NCBI RefSeq assembly: GCF_000325705.1
Contig: NC_019904.1
Location: 5,544,041-5,608,040, forward strand
DNA: 64,000 nt
Origin: Echinicola vietnamensis DSM 17526
Lineage (GTDB): Bacteria > Bacteroidota > Bacteroidia > Cytophagales > Cyclobacteriaceae
Direction of reading: 5' to 3'
Shown here: positions 26,002 to 34,952 of the stretch, piece after piece
Layout of the letters: each line of letters opens with the position of its first letter
Position numbering within the stretch: the stretch's first letter is position 1
Made by a program: the position numbers and the translations under genes
Notes under the pieces: model-generated
The model's database searches: none
What the model was told of the DNA's origin: nothing
The model's input: the letters and a program-made list of their open reading frames with translations, nothing else

Positions 26002-27885
26002 CTAGTAGGCCCTGACGACCTTTCCTTCCATGAAGTTGACAAAGGATTTATTGACCACTTTCATGCCGCCCTCTGTCGGGAAATTCCCCGTGAAATACCA
26101 ATCTCCCAAATGCTCTGGACAGGACTTGTTCAGGTTCTCTACCGTTTGATAGATCACCTTGACCTCCGCATTGATTTGGTCCATGGTAATGATGTCGGCT
26201 ATTTTGTCAGAGACCTGCTGTGGCGTAAATTGGCTGTAAATATCTTTTACAAAATTCTCCTCCGCATCGGGATTAGCCACACATTTATCATATACTTCAT
26301 CCAGTATGTACTGCTGGCCGGTTTCTTCCAACAGTTTAAGCGCAGCCCTGAAAGCGATAAATTCCCGCATCTTGGACATGTCAATACCATAACAGTCCGG
26401 ATAGCGGATCTGCGGTGCCGAAGACACGACAATGATGCGCTTTGGCTTTAATTTGTCCAAGGTGGTCAGAATGCTCTTCTCCAGCGTCGTCCCCCGTACA
26501 ATGCTGTCATCCAGCACCACAATGGTATCCACACCCGAGCGGATCACTTCATAAGTCGTGTCGTAAACATTGGCCACCATCACATCACGGTCATTATCGT
26601 TGGTAATGAAGGTCCTTAGCTTGACATCTTTGTTGACCAACTTCTCCACCCGCGGCCTGAAGCTGAGCAGGTCCTCTATGTTTTCCAAATGCGGCTTTCC
26701 TTCCAAGAGAATCTCCCTTCTTTTGGCGCTGAGGTAATCTTCAAGCCCTTCGATAAGGCCAAGGAAAGCTGTTTCTGCTGTATTGGGAATGTATGAAAAA
26801 ACGGTGTTTTTCAGGTCAAAATCGATGGCTTTGAGAATCTGGGGTATCAGGGCTTTTCCGAGTTGTTTTCTCTCCCTGTAAATATCCGGGTCGGTTCCCC
26901 TTGAAAAATAAATGCGTTCGAACGAACAAGACTTTTTCTCCAGTGCGGAAAGGATTTCATGCTCTCCGAATGAACCGTCTTTATTGACGATCAGGGCATG
27001 TCCGGGCTTGATTTCCTGAATGGAATTATAGTCAATGTTAAAAGCAGACTTGATGGCCGGCTTCTCGGAAGCAATCACCACAATTTCATCATCGGCATAA
27101 TAATAGGCCGGCCGGATGCCAGAAGGATCTCGTACGACGAAACTGGCTCCGTTTCCAATGATTCCGGCCATGGCATAACCACCGTCAAAATCCCTGCAGG
27201 ATCTCCTCAGTATCCTCGCCACATCCAATTCCCGCTCGATCACTTCCGTGATCTCATTATTACTGTACTCATCTTTATACTTGTTGAAAATCCGTTGATT
27301 TTCCTCATCTACGAAGTGTCCGATCTTTTCCATCACGGTCACCGTATCGGTCTTTTCTTTTGGGTGCTGTCCCAGCTCTACCAGCTTTCCAAACAGCTCC
27401 TCCACATTGGTCATGTTAAAGTTCCCCGCCATCACCAGGTTCCGGCTTCTCCAGTTATTCTGTCTCAAGAACGGATGGCAGGTTTCTATGCTGTTTTCCC
27501 CGTGCGTGCCATACCTCAAATGCCCCAACCACACTTCACCTGAAAAGGCCACATTGTCCTTGATCCAGTCGGCATTCTTCAGTCCTTCTTCTCCACCGAG
27601 CTTTTTGGCTTTCCGAAATTTCTTGGCCACTTTTCCGAAGATGTAGTTGACTGCTTGCGGATCCACAGACCTGTACCGGCTGATGTACCGGGTACCGGGC
27701 TTGCTGTTTATCTTAATGTTGGCAATCCCAGCACCATCTTGGCCCCTGTTGATTTGTTTCTGCATTAGCACATACAGCCTGTTTGCAGCATACATGGGTG
27801 TACCATATTTATCAATATAGTATTGAAGGGGCTTGCGGAGCCTGACCATGGCTATGCCGCATTCGTGTTTGATTTGATCACTCAT
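26002..27885 (-). CDS. Amidophosphoribosyltransferase-like protein (long PurF homologue)
   Basis: PurF makes phosphoribosylamine from PRPP and glutamine, the first step of purine synthesis. This protein has a class II glutamine amidotransferase domain with the candidate nucleophile Cys9 in HECGIAM and the helper segment RYGTHGENS, then a phosphoribosyltransferase domain with the PRPP loop VLDDSIVRGTT. At 627 residues it is over 100 longer than ordinary PurF (about 470-505), with extra sequence near the N-terminus (about 20-110) and in the C-terminal part. Bacteroidota often encode such a second, long homologue besides standard PurF, so its true role may differ. It has its own promoter and terminator. 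Confidence 0.85.
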   Translation of the reverse strand: MSDQIKHECGIAMVRLRKPLQYYIDKYGTPMYAANRLYVLMQKQINRGQDGAGIANIKINSKPGTRYISRYRSVDPQAVNYIFGKVAKKFRKAKKLGGEEGLKNADWIKDNVAFSGEVWLGHLRYGTHGENSIETCHPFLRQNNWRSRNLVMAGNFNMTNVEELFGKLVELGQHPKEKTDTVTVMEKIGHFVDEENQRIFNKYKDEYSNNEITEVIERELDVARILRRSCRDFDGGYAMAGIIGNGASFVVRDPSGIRPAYYYADDEIVVIASEKPAIKSAFNIDYNSIQEIKPGHALIVNKDGSFGEHEILSALEKKSCSFERIYFSRGTDPDIYRERKQLGKALIPQILKAIDFDLKNTVFSYIPNTAETAFLGLIEGLEDYLSAKRREILLEGKPHLENIEDLLSFRPRVEKLVNKDVKLRTFITNDNDRDVMVANVYDTTYEVIRSGVDTIVVLDDSIVRGTTLEKSILTTLDKLKPKRIIVVSSAPQIRYPDCYGIDMSKMREFIAFRAALKLLEETGQQYILDEVYDKCVANPDAEENFVKDIYSQFTPQQVSDKIADIITMDQINAEVKVIYQTVENLNKSCPEHLGDWYFTGNFPTEGGMKVVNKSFVNFMEGKVVRAY

Positions 27886-27914
27886 CGGGTATTTGCAAGT
27901 AGTATTTTAAGCAA

Positions 27915-27922
27915 CAAAGTTA
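27915..27922 (-). promoter_or_regulatory. -7 box for the PurF-like gene
   Basis: TAACTTTG on the minus strand is a perfect TAnnTTTG match, 29 bases before the start at 27885. The rest of the gap to murI (to 28147) is AT-rich and shows nothing else. Confidence 0.5.
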
Positions 27923-28147
27923 AACCTTTTTTATCACTTTCTCCCAAATGTCTCGGGGCTTTAACAACCCATTTTAAAAAAGAAAAATTCCTTTTTACAA
28001 AATTTGTCTTTAAAAACACTTTGCTAAAAAAAATAATATTTCACAATAATCCTATCAACTTAAAAATCAACCTACAAACAAAAGGCTAACCTAAAAATAA
28101 TTATTCCGTAACCTGATTTTTTAAAATAGTACTTTAAACCAGTGTCA

Positions 28148-28954
28148 TCACTCCCACAGCGGATACTTCTCTAAGTTTACTTCCCTGCCAAAAAACAATT
28201 TAGTGGTACTTTCGAATGAAGCGGTATAGTCTGACACCAAAAAACGATCCTTCCCTTTCGCACCTTGGTTCAGCAATCCCTTCCCTTTCAGGTATGCCCT
28301 CGTCGCCTCAGCAATCATCTCAGAACTGTCGATCACGGCCACCTTTTCCCCATAAAGTTCATCTATTTGTGGCTTTATCAAAGGGTAATGGGTACAGCCT
28401 AAAATCAGGGCATCGATCCCCTTGAGTTCCTCATCGTCCAAATAGCTTTTGATGATCTCTTTGCTTATTCGGTTGCTGTGAAAGCCCTCCTCGATCATCG
28501 GGGCCAATAACGGGGTGGCCAGCGCCGAAAAGGACACACCCTTGTCCAACCCCTCGATTTTATGACGATAGACTCCTGAGTTGACCGTTTGCTTGGTCCC
28601 TATCAGCCCTACACGCTTTCCGGCAAGGTGCTGCCCTACGTATTGCACCACTGGCTCGATGACATCAAAAACCGTTGCCCGGGAAGCCACATATGCCTTT
28701 ACCAACTCGTAGGCTGCCGTGGAAGCCGAATTACAGGCGATCAGGATCAATTTGCAATTGGCCTTTAACAATACATCGGCAATTTTTACGGCATAGGCTT
28801 GAATGGCCGCAGTACTTTTATCTCCATAAGGCAAATGGGCCGTATCACCAAAATATACCAATTGCTCTTCGGGCAGCACTTTCTTTACCGCCCTGGCGAC
28901 GGTCAAACCGCCAATACCGCTATCAAAAATCCCTATGGGAGAACTTTCCTGCAT
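28148..28954 (-). CDS. murI: Glutamate racemase MurI
   Basis: MurI converts L- to D-glutamate for peptidoglycan precursor synthesis. From the ATG at 28954 it has 268 residues, normal for the family; the upstream in-frame codon at 28963 is a TTG. The N-terminal PIGIFDSGIGGLTVA, the first catalytic cysteine in IACNSASTAA and the second in LGCTHYPLIKP are all present, as is FGDTAHLPYG. It appears as a single-gene unit, with no cell-wall neighbours. Confidence 0.96.
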   Translation of the reverse strand: MQESSPIGIFDSGIGGLTVARAVKKVLPEEQLVYFGDTAHLPYGDKSTAAIQAYAVKIADVLLKANCKLILIACNSASTAAYELVKAYVASRATVFDVIEPVVQYVGQHLAGKRVGLIGTKQTVNSGVYRHKIEGLDKGVSFSALATPLLAPMIEEGFHSNRISKEIIKSYLDDEELKGIDALILGCTHYPLIKPQIDELYGEKVAVIDSSEMIAEATRAYLKGKGLLNQGAKGKDRFLVSDYTASFESTTKLFFGREVNLEKYPLWE

Positions 28955-29437
28955 AAACGTCAAACCTTAGATTAATCGATTTGATTACCCCAATACCTAT
29001 TGAAGCCATACCAAACTTATCAAGCAAGTCCCCTAAGCACCACTTGAACGATTTCGGATGATAGGCCTTCTGAAATGGATACGGATAACCACTAAATGAA
29101 AACAATGCTAATTGTCCACAAAACTATAAAAAAAGATCCCTCAAGCGCACGTGCCTGAGGGAAAATTGCAAGCAAAGAGTTATTGTTTTAATTAAGATGA
29201 AAGCCAAGTTAAAATAATTGGAGCACAACTGCAACTGCCCCCTCGGCATTTGGTAAATCTACATTTTGGGGATTATCACCTCATTATATTCCCAACAATT
29301 GGTGAAAACAAGCTAAAAACGTGGCTTTCAACACATTTAACCAGGAATGGTCTGATTTTGGCTCAATTATAATAGTGCTTACTTACTGAATCACCAAAGC
29401 CATCCGGTTCGATCAAAGTACCTAAATTACTATTACT
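28955..29437. other. Intergenic region with a minus-strand terminator but no gene
   Basis: This 483-base gap between divergent murI and the lipoprotein gene holds no plausible protein-coding frame. It does contain an intrinsic terminator facing left (29128-29161), implying an untranslated transcript that starts somewhere to its right. Confidence 0.55.
29128..29161 (-). terminator. Orphan intrinsic terminator on the minus strand
   Basis: On the minus strand CCCTCA and TGAGGG form a 6-base stem around a loop holding GCACGTGC, followed by GATC and seven T residues. No minus-strand gene lies upstream of it before the histidine kinase, whose end is 2.4 kb away beyond two plus-strand genes. It may end a small RNA. 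Confidence 0.6.
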
Positions 29438-29824
29438 ATGAAATGGTCATTTCTCACATATCTCCTTTGTTTATTCCTTATGGTGGGATGCGGTGAATCT
29501 CCATCCACTGCCCATCATTCTTCCGCCTCGATCCCAGCTGAAAACTGTCCACCCCAAACGCAGGTATCCTCCAAAGTCATCGAGTACAGAAACTTGCCAT
29601 CCCCCGTTATCAATTCCCTCGATCAAAACAGTGTTTTCGCTGAAATGAAATTGATCAAAGCCACCAAAGTTTCCAGTGGACATGGGGCTGTTTACAGCTT
29701 GGCATTTGAAGACGAAGAAAAATTCATCATCAGGGCAAAATTTAACGAATCCGGCCGTCTTATTCCCTATGACAGTCAGCCTATCGAGGTAGCTCAACCC
29801 CTTAATAAACAGCCAAAAAAGTAA
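29438..29824 (+). CDS. Small lipoprotein of unknown function
   Basis: The 128-residue product starts with a lipoprotein signal peptide ending in LMVGC (cysteine at residue 18), so it should be anchored in the inner or outer membrane facing the periplasm or surface. The rest has a small alpha/beta look, with one segment (about 45-110) that resembles the small periplasmic PepSY-like folds in rhythm only; I would not assign it. It stands alone on the plus strand, followed by about 360 AT-rich bases. Confidence 0.7.
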   Translation: MKWSFLTYLLCLFLMVGCGESPSTAHHSSASIPAENCPPQTQVSSKVIEYRNLPSPVINSLDQNSVFAEMKLIKATKVSSGHGAVYSLAFEDEEKFIIRAKFNESGRLIPYDSQPIEVAQPLNKQPKK

Positions 29825-30143
29825 TTTCGATCGTTTATTTTATTATGATCAGTCCTACGTTTAGGAGCAGCATTAAAACTATTTCAATTTTAATAAAAAA
29901 ATATTCTCAACAGTAAAACGTAAAAATAACAAATTTCATGCTGTAAAGAGCAATAATTTTCATAAGTAGATAACTGACCACCTTTTCGTAAAAAAAGCCA
30001 TATTTTTTTATTAAAAGCTTATAAAAATATTAATTACTTTAGCAGATATAATCTTCCATAATAAAAATCGCACAATTCATTGCCTTGGAGATTAATTGAC
30101 GCTAACTCACCAACAAGTACGAAATAAGGCAAGGTTTAATTTA
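29825..30143. other. AT-rich gap upstream of the response regulator
   Basis: About 320 bases with no coding frame. The right end leads into a sigma-54-like site at 30144-30159. Several A/T-runs could bend DNA, as expected upstream of such promoters. Confidence 0.45.
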
Positions 30144-30159
30144 TGGCACAGTTTCAGCT
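30144..30159 (+). promoter_or_regulatory. Candidate sigma-54 -24/-12 promoter
   Basis: TGGCACAGTTTCAGCT has the GG-N10-GC geometry of sigma-54 promoters, with a full TGGCAC -24 half and a weaker CAGC in place of TTGC at -12. It lies 30 bases before a sigma-54 activator gene, so autoregulation is possible. Confidence 0.4.
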
Positions 30160-30188
30160 GTGTTTACCTTTTATAGAATAGTTGACTT

Positions 30189-31571
30189 ATGGCAAATGCA
30201 AAGATACTTCTGATTGAAGATGATTTGACCTATTCCAAAATCATCAAAAATTTTCTTGAGAAACACGATTACGAGGTGGACCAAACCTCTAAGATCAACG
30301 AGGCGTTTGTGATGTTGGACAAGAAACCCTATGACCTGATCATCACTGATTATCGGTTACCGGATGGAACGGGAATGGAAGTACTAGAAAACATTGTCCA
30401 TAACAAAAAGAACACAAGGGTCATCCTCATCACAAACTATTCGGACATTAGGACGGCGGTACGTTCCATGAAGCTCGGAGCGATAGAGTACATCACCAAA
30501 CCTATCAATCCCGACGAACTGCTTACCACCGTAAACGAAGCGCTCAAATCCCCTCCTACCAGAGGTGTCCCGGAAGATCAAGCTTCTGCGGTTTCCAAAA
30601 GCCCCAAAAAAACTTCCAAAACCACCGCTGGGGATGCCTATGTGGTCGGAAAAAGCCCCGAATCCCTCCAGCTGGAACAGTATATTTCACTGGTAGCCCC
30701 CACGGAAATGAGTGTCGTAGTCCTTGGGGAAAGCGGAACAGGAAAGGAATTTATTTCCAAACGCATCCATGAAAAATCAAAACGGTCTGGCGGACCTTTC
30801 GTCGCCATCGACTGTGGTGCCCTATCCAAAGAACTTGCTGGAAGTGAATTGTTTGGACACGTCAAAGGTGCCTTCACCGGTGCACTGGACAATAAGACCG
30901 GCAACTTTGAAATGGCCAATGGTGGGACCATTTTCCTTGATGAAATCGGAAACCTGAGCTATGAAGTGCAGATCAAATTGCTTCGTGCCATTCAAGAACG
31001 GAAAATCAGAAAAATAGGAGGAACCAAAGATATCCCAGTAGATGTCAGGATCATCGTAGCCACCAACGAAGACCTGTCCAATGCCGCAAAGAAAGGTGAA
31101 TTCCGGGAAGACTTGTACCATAGACTAAACGAATTCAGCCTTAAGTCCACTCCTTTGCGTGACAGGGGCGAAGACTTATTCCATTATGCGGCCATTTTCC
31201 TTCAAGACGCCAATCAAGCACTCGGGAAAGACATCCTTGGTTTCAATGAAGAGGTAAAGGAAATATTCAAAACCTATAGTTGGCCCGGAAACTTAAGGGA
31301 ACTCAAGAACATCATCAAAAGGGCTGTGCTTTTGACCACCGATGATTACATCCAAAAGGAATCCCTTCCGGTAGACCTGCTGTTACCCGAAAATTCAAGT
31401 ACTCAAAACAGCAATACCAACGATCTCAAATCATCCTTTGAAGTGCAGGAAAAGGCCATGATCATCAAAACGCTCAATGAGGTCAAGCACAACAAGTCCA
31501 AGGCCGCGAAAATCCTCAACATTGACCGCAAAACACTTTATAATAAAATAGAAAAATACGGCATCGATTAA
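30189..31571 (+). CDS. NtrC-family sigma-54-dependent response regulator
   Basis: The 460-residue protein has a receiver domain (about 1-120) with phospho-acceptor Asp54 in ITDYRLPDG, an AAA+ domain (about 150-390) with Walker A GESGTGKE and the sigma-54 contact loop GAFTGA intact, and a C-terminal Fis-type helix-turn-helix (about 420-460, NKSKAAKILNIDRKTLYNK). It should activate sigma-54 promoters when phosphorylated. It ends 16 bases from the tail of a convergent hybrid histidine kinase, which makes that kinase the obvious candidate partner. Target genes are not evident in the window. Confidence 0.95.
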   Translation: MANAKILLIEDDLTYSKIIKNFLEKHDYEVDQTSKINEAFVMLDKKPYDLIITDYRLPDGTGMEVLENIVHNKKNTRVILITNYSDIRTAVRSMKLGAIEYITKPINPDELLTTVNEALKSPPTRGVPEDQASAVSKSPKKTSKTTAGDAYVVGKSPESLQLEQYISLVAPTEMSVVVLGESGTGKEFISKRIHEKSKRSGGPFVAIDCGALSKELAGSELFGHVKGAFTGALDNKTGNFEMANGGTIFLDEIGNLSYEVQIKLLRAIQERKIRKIGGTKDIPVDVRIIVATNEDLSNAAKKGEFREDLYHRLNEFSLKSTPLRDRGEDLFHYAAIFLQDANQALGKDILGFNEEVKEIFKTYSWPGNLRELKNIIKRAVLLTTDDYIQKESLPVDLLLPENSSTQNSNTNDLKSSFEVQEKAMIIKTLNEVKHNKSKAAKILNIDRKTLYNKIEKYGID

Positions 31572-31587
31572 TTTAGGCCATCAATTA

Positions 31588-34137
31588 TCAATCGGGAACC
31601 CTTGAAAAAAGCTGGAAATCTACTACGATTTGATCCAGCACCACAAGGGTTTCTTTTTTTATCTTTTCCACCATTGTGGCTGCGTTGTTGAAATTATTTT
31701 CCTTCAAATCGTACTCCAGTCCCCTTGCCAAGGTACTTGCTTTAATCTTTAATTGCCCCAAACGACTTCCCAGCTTGTGGGCAATCTCCATTAATTCCTC
31801 CCAATCTCCACGGACACATGCCTGATCCAATTCAACTAGGTCTGCACTGGTGCTGGAACAAAAATCAATCAATACTTCCTTGACCATCTCCTCGTCATTC
31901 ATGCAGAACTTTGAGATATCGGCAATGGAATATGATTGGGACTCTTGGGCTAACAATTCTGCATGGGAGTAGCCATTGACTTCATGGGAAATGGTTTCCA
32001 GCTCAAGCACTTTTCCAATCCTTTTGACCAGATCTCCCTCTTTGAAGGGCTTAAGGACGATGGCATCGAAGCCTGCATCTGACAATTGATCTTTTTCCTT
32101 GGCAAAAACATTAGCGGTAATCGCTATTGCTGGCAAATCCGTGTATCCATATTTCCCCCTCATCAATCGCAGGGTATCATAGCCGGTCACTTCAGGCATC
32201 TGCACGTCCAGCAAAGCCAAGTCCAAAGGAACCTGCTCAAATTCATCCCGGACTTTTACCCCGCCCAAGTAATCATAAACCTTTGCTCCATTGCTTTCAA
32301 GCAAGAGTTTGGCAAATTTTAACCCCACTGAATCGTCATCCACCAACAGTATATTGACTCCCCTAAGGTCATACCAACTACTGATTTCTTCCACTTTCAC
32401 GGCTGCTTCAGTAGGTTTTACAGGAATTTTCACTTTAAACTCGGTACCTTCCCCTACACTACTTTCCAATTCAATTTTGCCTTTCAACAAATCAAGCATC
32501 CGCTTCACGATGGCCAGTCCAAGACCCGTACCGCCGTACTTACGGTTGATGGAGCCGTCCCCTTGATTAAACTCCTTGAACACATTTTCCTTAAACTCCT
32601 CCGACATGCCAATGCCGGTATCCTTTACATTGACCCATAAAAAATTTTTCTCATAAGCAACCTTCACCGCTACCATTCCCTCTTCGGTAAACTTGAGGGC
32701 ATTGCTGATAAGGTTATTGAGGATCTGCCGGATCCTAAGCTCATCGCCTGAAAACCATTTCTCTTCCGGTATGTCGATGGTCCAAACAAAATCTATTTGC
32801 TTTTCCTTGGCTTTCAATTCGAAAGAACTCTGGATCGCGCGGAATAGCTTTTGTGGATTAAAAGGTTCATTTTCTATGGTGATCTTACCGGCCTCTAGCT
32901 TGGAAAGATCCAATATATCGTTCACGATTCCTGAAAGGGTGTCAGCAGCAAAGCCCACCATATTCACATAATCTTCCTGATCTTTGGTCATTGGGGTCTT
33001 GCGAATGGCATCATTATACCCCTGGATCGCATGCAGCGGATTCCTGATTTCATGGCTCATATTGGCCAAAAAGTTCTGCTTGGCCTTGGCCAATTTATCC
33101 GAGCGGACTTTGGCGCGTTCCAGTTCAAAACGCTTGCTCTCGTCTTTATTGATCTCGGTAAGGATACTATAGATAAACGCCGAAGACCCGACGATACCTA
33201 CAAAGATAATCACCCCTAACAATATGGCCACATCAAATGCCAAGTCATAAAGGGAAGCATTTTTCTGCTCCACTTCCGCCAATGCATCGTACTGAAGGTT
33301 AGAAATGACCGTCTGGGTATCCTCGATAAGTGCACGGTTCTTTTCGTTTAGCTCCTTTTCCAATTGGGCCAAATTGGAGCGAAGGTGCTGTTCCTCATAA
33401 TTGATATTGACCAAAAACTGCTTCACGGCATATAAAACCGAATCAGAATAGCTGGTGCTGGCATCATTTATGGTATCCTGCTCATCGACTTTTGGCCTAA
33501 ACTGCTGGAACATATCCCGCAAGTTTTCTACCTCCGCCTCGGTCATCAGGTTTCCATCCTTAAATTTCTCCTCTGCACTGACCTTCTTTTGGGCAGGAGA
33601 ATCCAATCTTCCTTTGGCCCTCCGTATCTTATGGTCAAAGCGGATTTTACCCAGGTTCTGTAACCGGTTGATCTCTTCCTGACGCTTGATTTTGGTCTCC
33701 AGGTTCTTGAGTGCCTCACGGCTAAAATTCCTGTTGATCAAATTATGCTTCACCTCCCGAAGGCCATTGTACACCACCACAAGCTCATTGATGTTATAAT
33801 TAATCTGCTTCAGGTGGTTGAGCTCAACGGTATCGTTGGCAAACTGCTCGAGGTAATTCAGCTTTTTCTCGATCTTGTCCAGGTAGTTGACCGCAACAGA
33901 TGTATCGTTCTCAGGTTCAAAATTTCCCTTTACCTTATCCAACTGGTACACATCTGCAAGGAGGGCGTTTAGCTCTTGCATGCGGTCACTTGGTTCTGAA
34001 AGTGTCTCTACGGTACCCAAAAGCCTGTTAAGGCTGAAATAGGTCACCGCTCCTACACTCAGTACCAGCATAATGGCGAGCATAAATCCTATGATCACCT
34101 TTTTCCTTGCCTTATGGGTCGTTTCTGTCGATTTCAC
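31588..34137 (-). CDS. Hybrid histidine kinase with receiver and HPt domains
   Basis: The 849-residue inner-membrane kinase starts at a GTG. It has a TM segment (about 14-34), a long extracytoplasmic helical, coiled-coil-rich region (about 35-300), a second TM segment (about 302-324), HisKA with His362 in NMSHEIRNP, HATPase_c (with DTGIGMS and GGTGLGLAI), a receiver domain (about 610-730, LLDVQMPE) and a C-terminal HPt domain (about 745-849, AHKLGSRLG). This is a complete phosphorelay in one chain that would pass phosphate to a separate regulator; the convergent NtrC-type gene is the likely recipient. The signal sensed is unknown. Confidence 0.94.
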   Translation of the reverse strand: MKSTETTHKARKKVIIGFMLAIMLVLSVGAVTYFSLNRLLGTVETLSEPSDRMQELNALLADVYQLDKVKGNFEPENDTSVAVNYLDKIEKKLNYLEQFANDTVELNHLKQINYNINELVVVYNGLREVKHNLINRNFSREALKNLETKIKRQEEINRLQNLGKIRFDHKIRRAKGRLDSPAQKKVSAEEKFKDGNLMTEAEVENLRDMFQQFRPKVDEQDTINDASTSYSDSVLYAVKQFLVNINYEEQHLRSNLAQLEKELNEKNRALIEDTQTVISNLQYDALAEVEQKNASLYDLAFDVAILLGVIIFVGIVGSSAFIYSILTEINKDESKRFELERAKVRSDKLAKAKQNFLANMSHEIRNPLHAIQGYNDAIRKTPMTKDQEDYVNMVGFAADTLSGIVNDILDLSKLEAGKITIENEPFNPQKLFRAIQSSFELKAKEKQIDFVWTIDIPEEKWFSGDELRIRQILNNLISNALKFTEEGMVAVKVAYEKNFLWVNVKDTGIGMSEEFKENVFKEFNQGDGSINRKYGGTGLGLAIVKRMLDLLKGKIELESSVGEGTEFKVKIPVKPTEAAVKVEEISSWYDLRGVNILLVDDDSVGLKFAKLLLESNGAKVYDYLGGVKVRDEFEQVPLDLALLDVQMPEVTGYDTLRLMRGKYGYTDLPAIAITANVFAKEKDQLSDAGFDAIVLKPFKEGDLVKRIGKVLELETISHEVNGYSHAELLAQESQSYSIADISKFCMNDEEMVKEVLIDFCSSTSADLVELDQACVRGDWEELMEIAHKLGSRLGQLKIKASTLARGLEYDLKENNFNNAATMVEKIKKETLVVLDQIVVDFQLFSRVPD

Positions 34138-34181
34138 AATATCCTGAATTTCAGCAAAGTTTCACACAAAAACAATACCAG

Positions 34182-34823
34182 CTAAACTTCCTCCACTTCC
34201 TCGACCAATACGTCGCCGGTCACTGCCTCGAAAGCGCAATATGCCGTGAAAAATGATACCGGAATGGTGACAAATACCCCAACGAAAACCAATGCACCGA
34301 TGATATTGATGAGTATCAAGGAAAGGACCAACAGAAAGAATTTCCACCAGTTTTTGGTCACGATTTTTCTACTGTATTCCAAGGATTCCCAAAAATCCAA
34401 CCCTGCAAAAATATGCAGCAAAATGGACAGGGAATACCCGACCATCAGGTAAACTCCCGGCACGACAAACAATACCAGTCCCAAAGAAACCAATATTTGG
34501 CCAATCAGCCAGATCAAAATGATGGGGATATAGTATGTAAAACCCTGAAAGAAATCAGTATAGGCAATATGCTCTCCTGCTTTAAGCTTATTGGCCACCA
34601 GGTAAAACCCAGAAAACAAGGGCCCAGCCAAAAACACACTGAACAACAGGGCGTACTCCTTAAGATAAAGCAGAAACAACAGTTCTAACGAAATCACAAA
34701 GCCCGTATAGCCCACTGCAAACAGGGGCTGCTGCTTAAACAGCGACCACCCCTCTACTAAAACTGTCTGAATATCAAAATCATAACCTCTTTCAATGAGT
34801 TTATTCAGGTGTAATTTTGTCAT
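34182..34823 (-). CDS. Multi-pass membrane protein of unknown function
   Basis: The 213-residue protein shows four to five hydrophobic segments (about 38-58, 60-80, 98-120, 122-142 and 160-195) and a short soluble N-terminus. It ends in an acidic tail, VEEVEEV. The pattern resembles the broad group of poorly characterised membrane proteins often mislabelled as glycerophosphoryl phosphodiesterase membrane domains; I do not assign a function. It lies 44 bases upstream of the histidine kinase on the same strand and may be cotranscribed with it, which would hint at a sensing role. Confidence 0.75.
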   Translation of the reverse strand: MTKLHLNKLIERGYDFDIQTVLVEGWSLFKQQPLFAVGYTGFVISLELLFLLYLKEYALLFSVFLAGPLFSGFYLVANKLKAGEHIAYTDFFQGFTYYIPIILIWLIGQILVSLGLVLFVVPGVYLMVGYSLSILLHIFAGLDFWESLEYSRKIVTKNWWKFFLLVLSLILINIIGALVFVGVFVTIPVSFFTAYCAFEAVTGDVLVEEVEEV

Positions 34824-34952
34824 AGGTGATAGAAAATAGATCTAGAATGAAAGCGCAAATCTCTAATGAAATTTAAATATCACTATTTTACGCCAAATAA
34901 TCACCACATTAACGCCACTACCTTTATGTCTTTTCTAGGGCAAAGGGACCGT

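Noticed and set aside
30115..30126. AAGTACGAAATA, identical to part of the 13.3-kb end repeat
   Set aside because: Only 12 bases with no arms or partner around it; cannot be told from chance.
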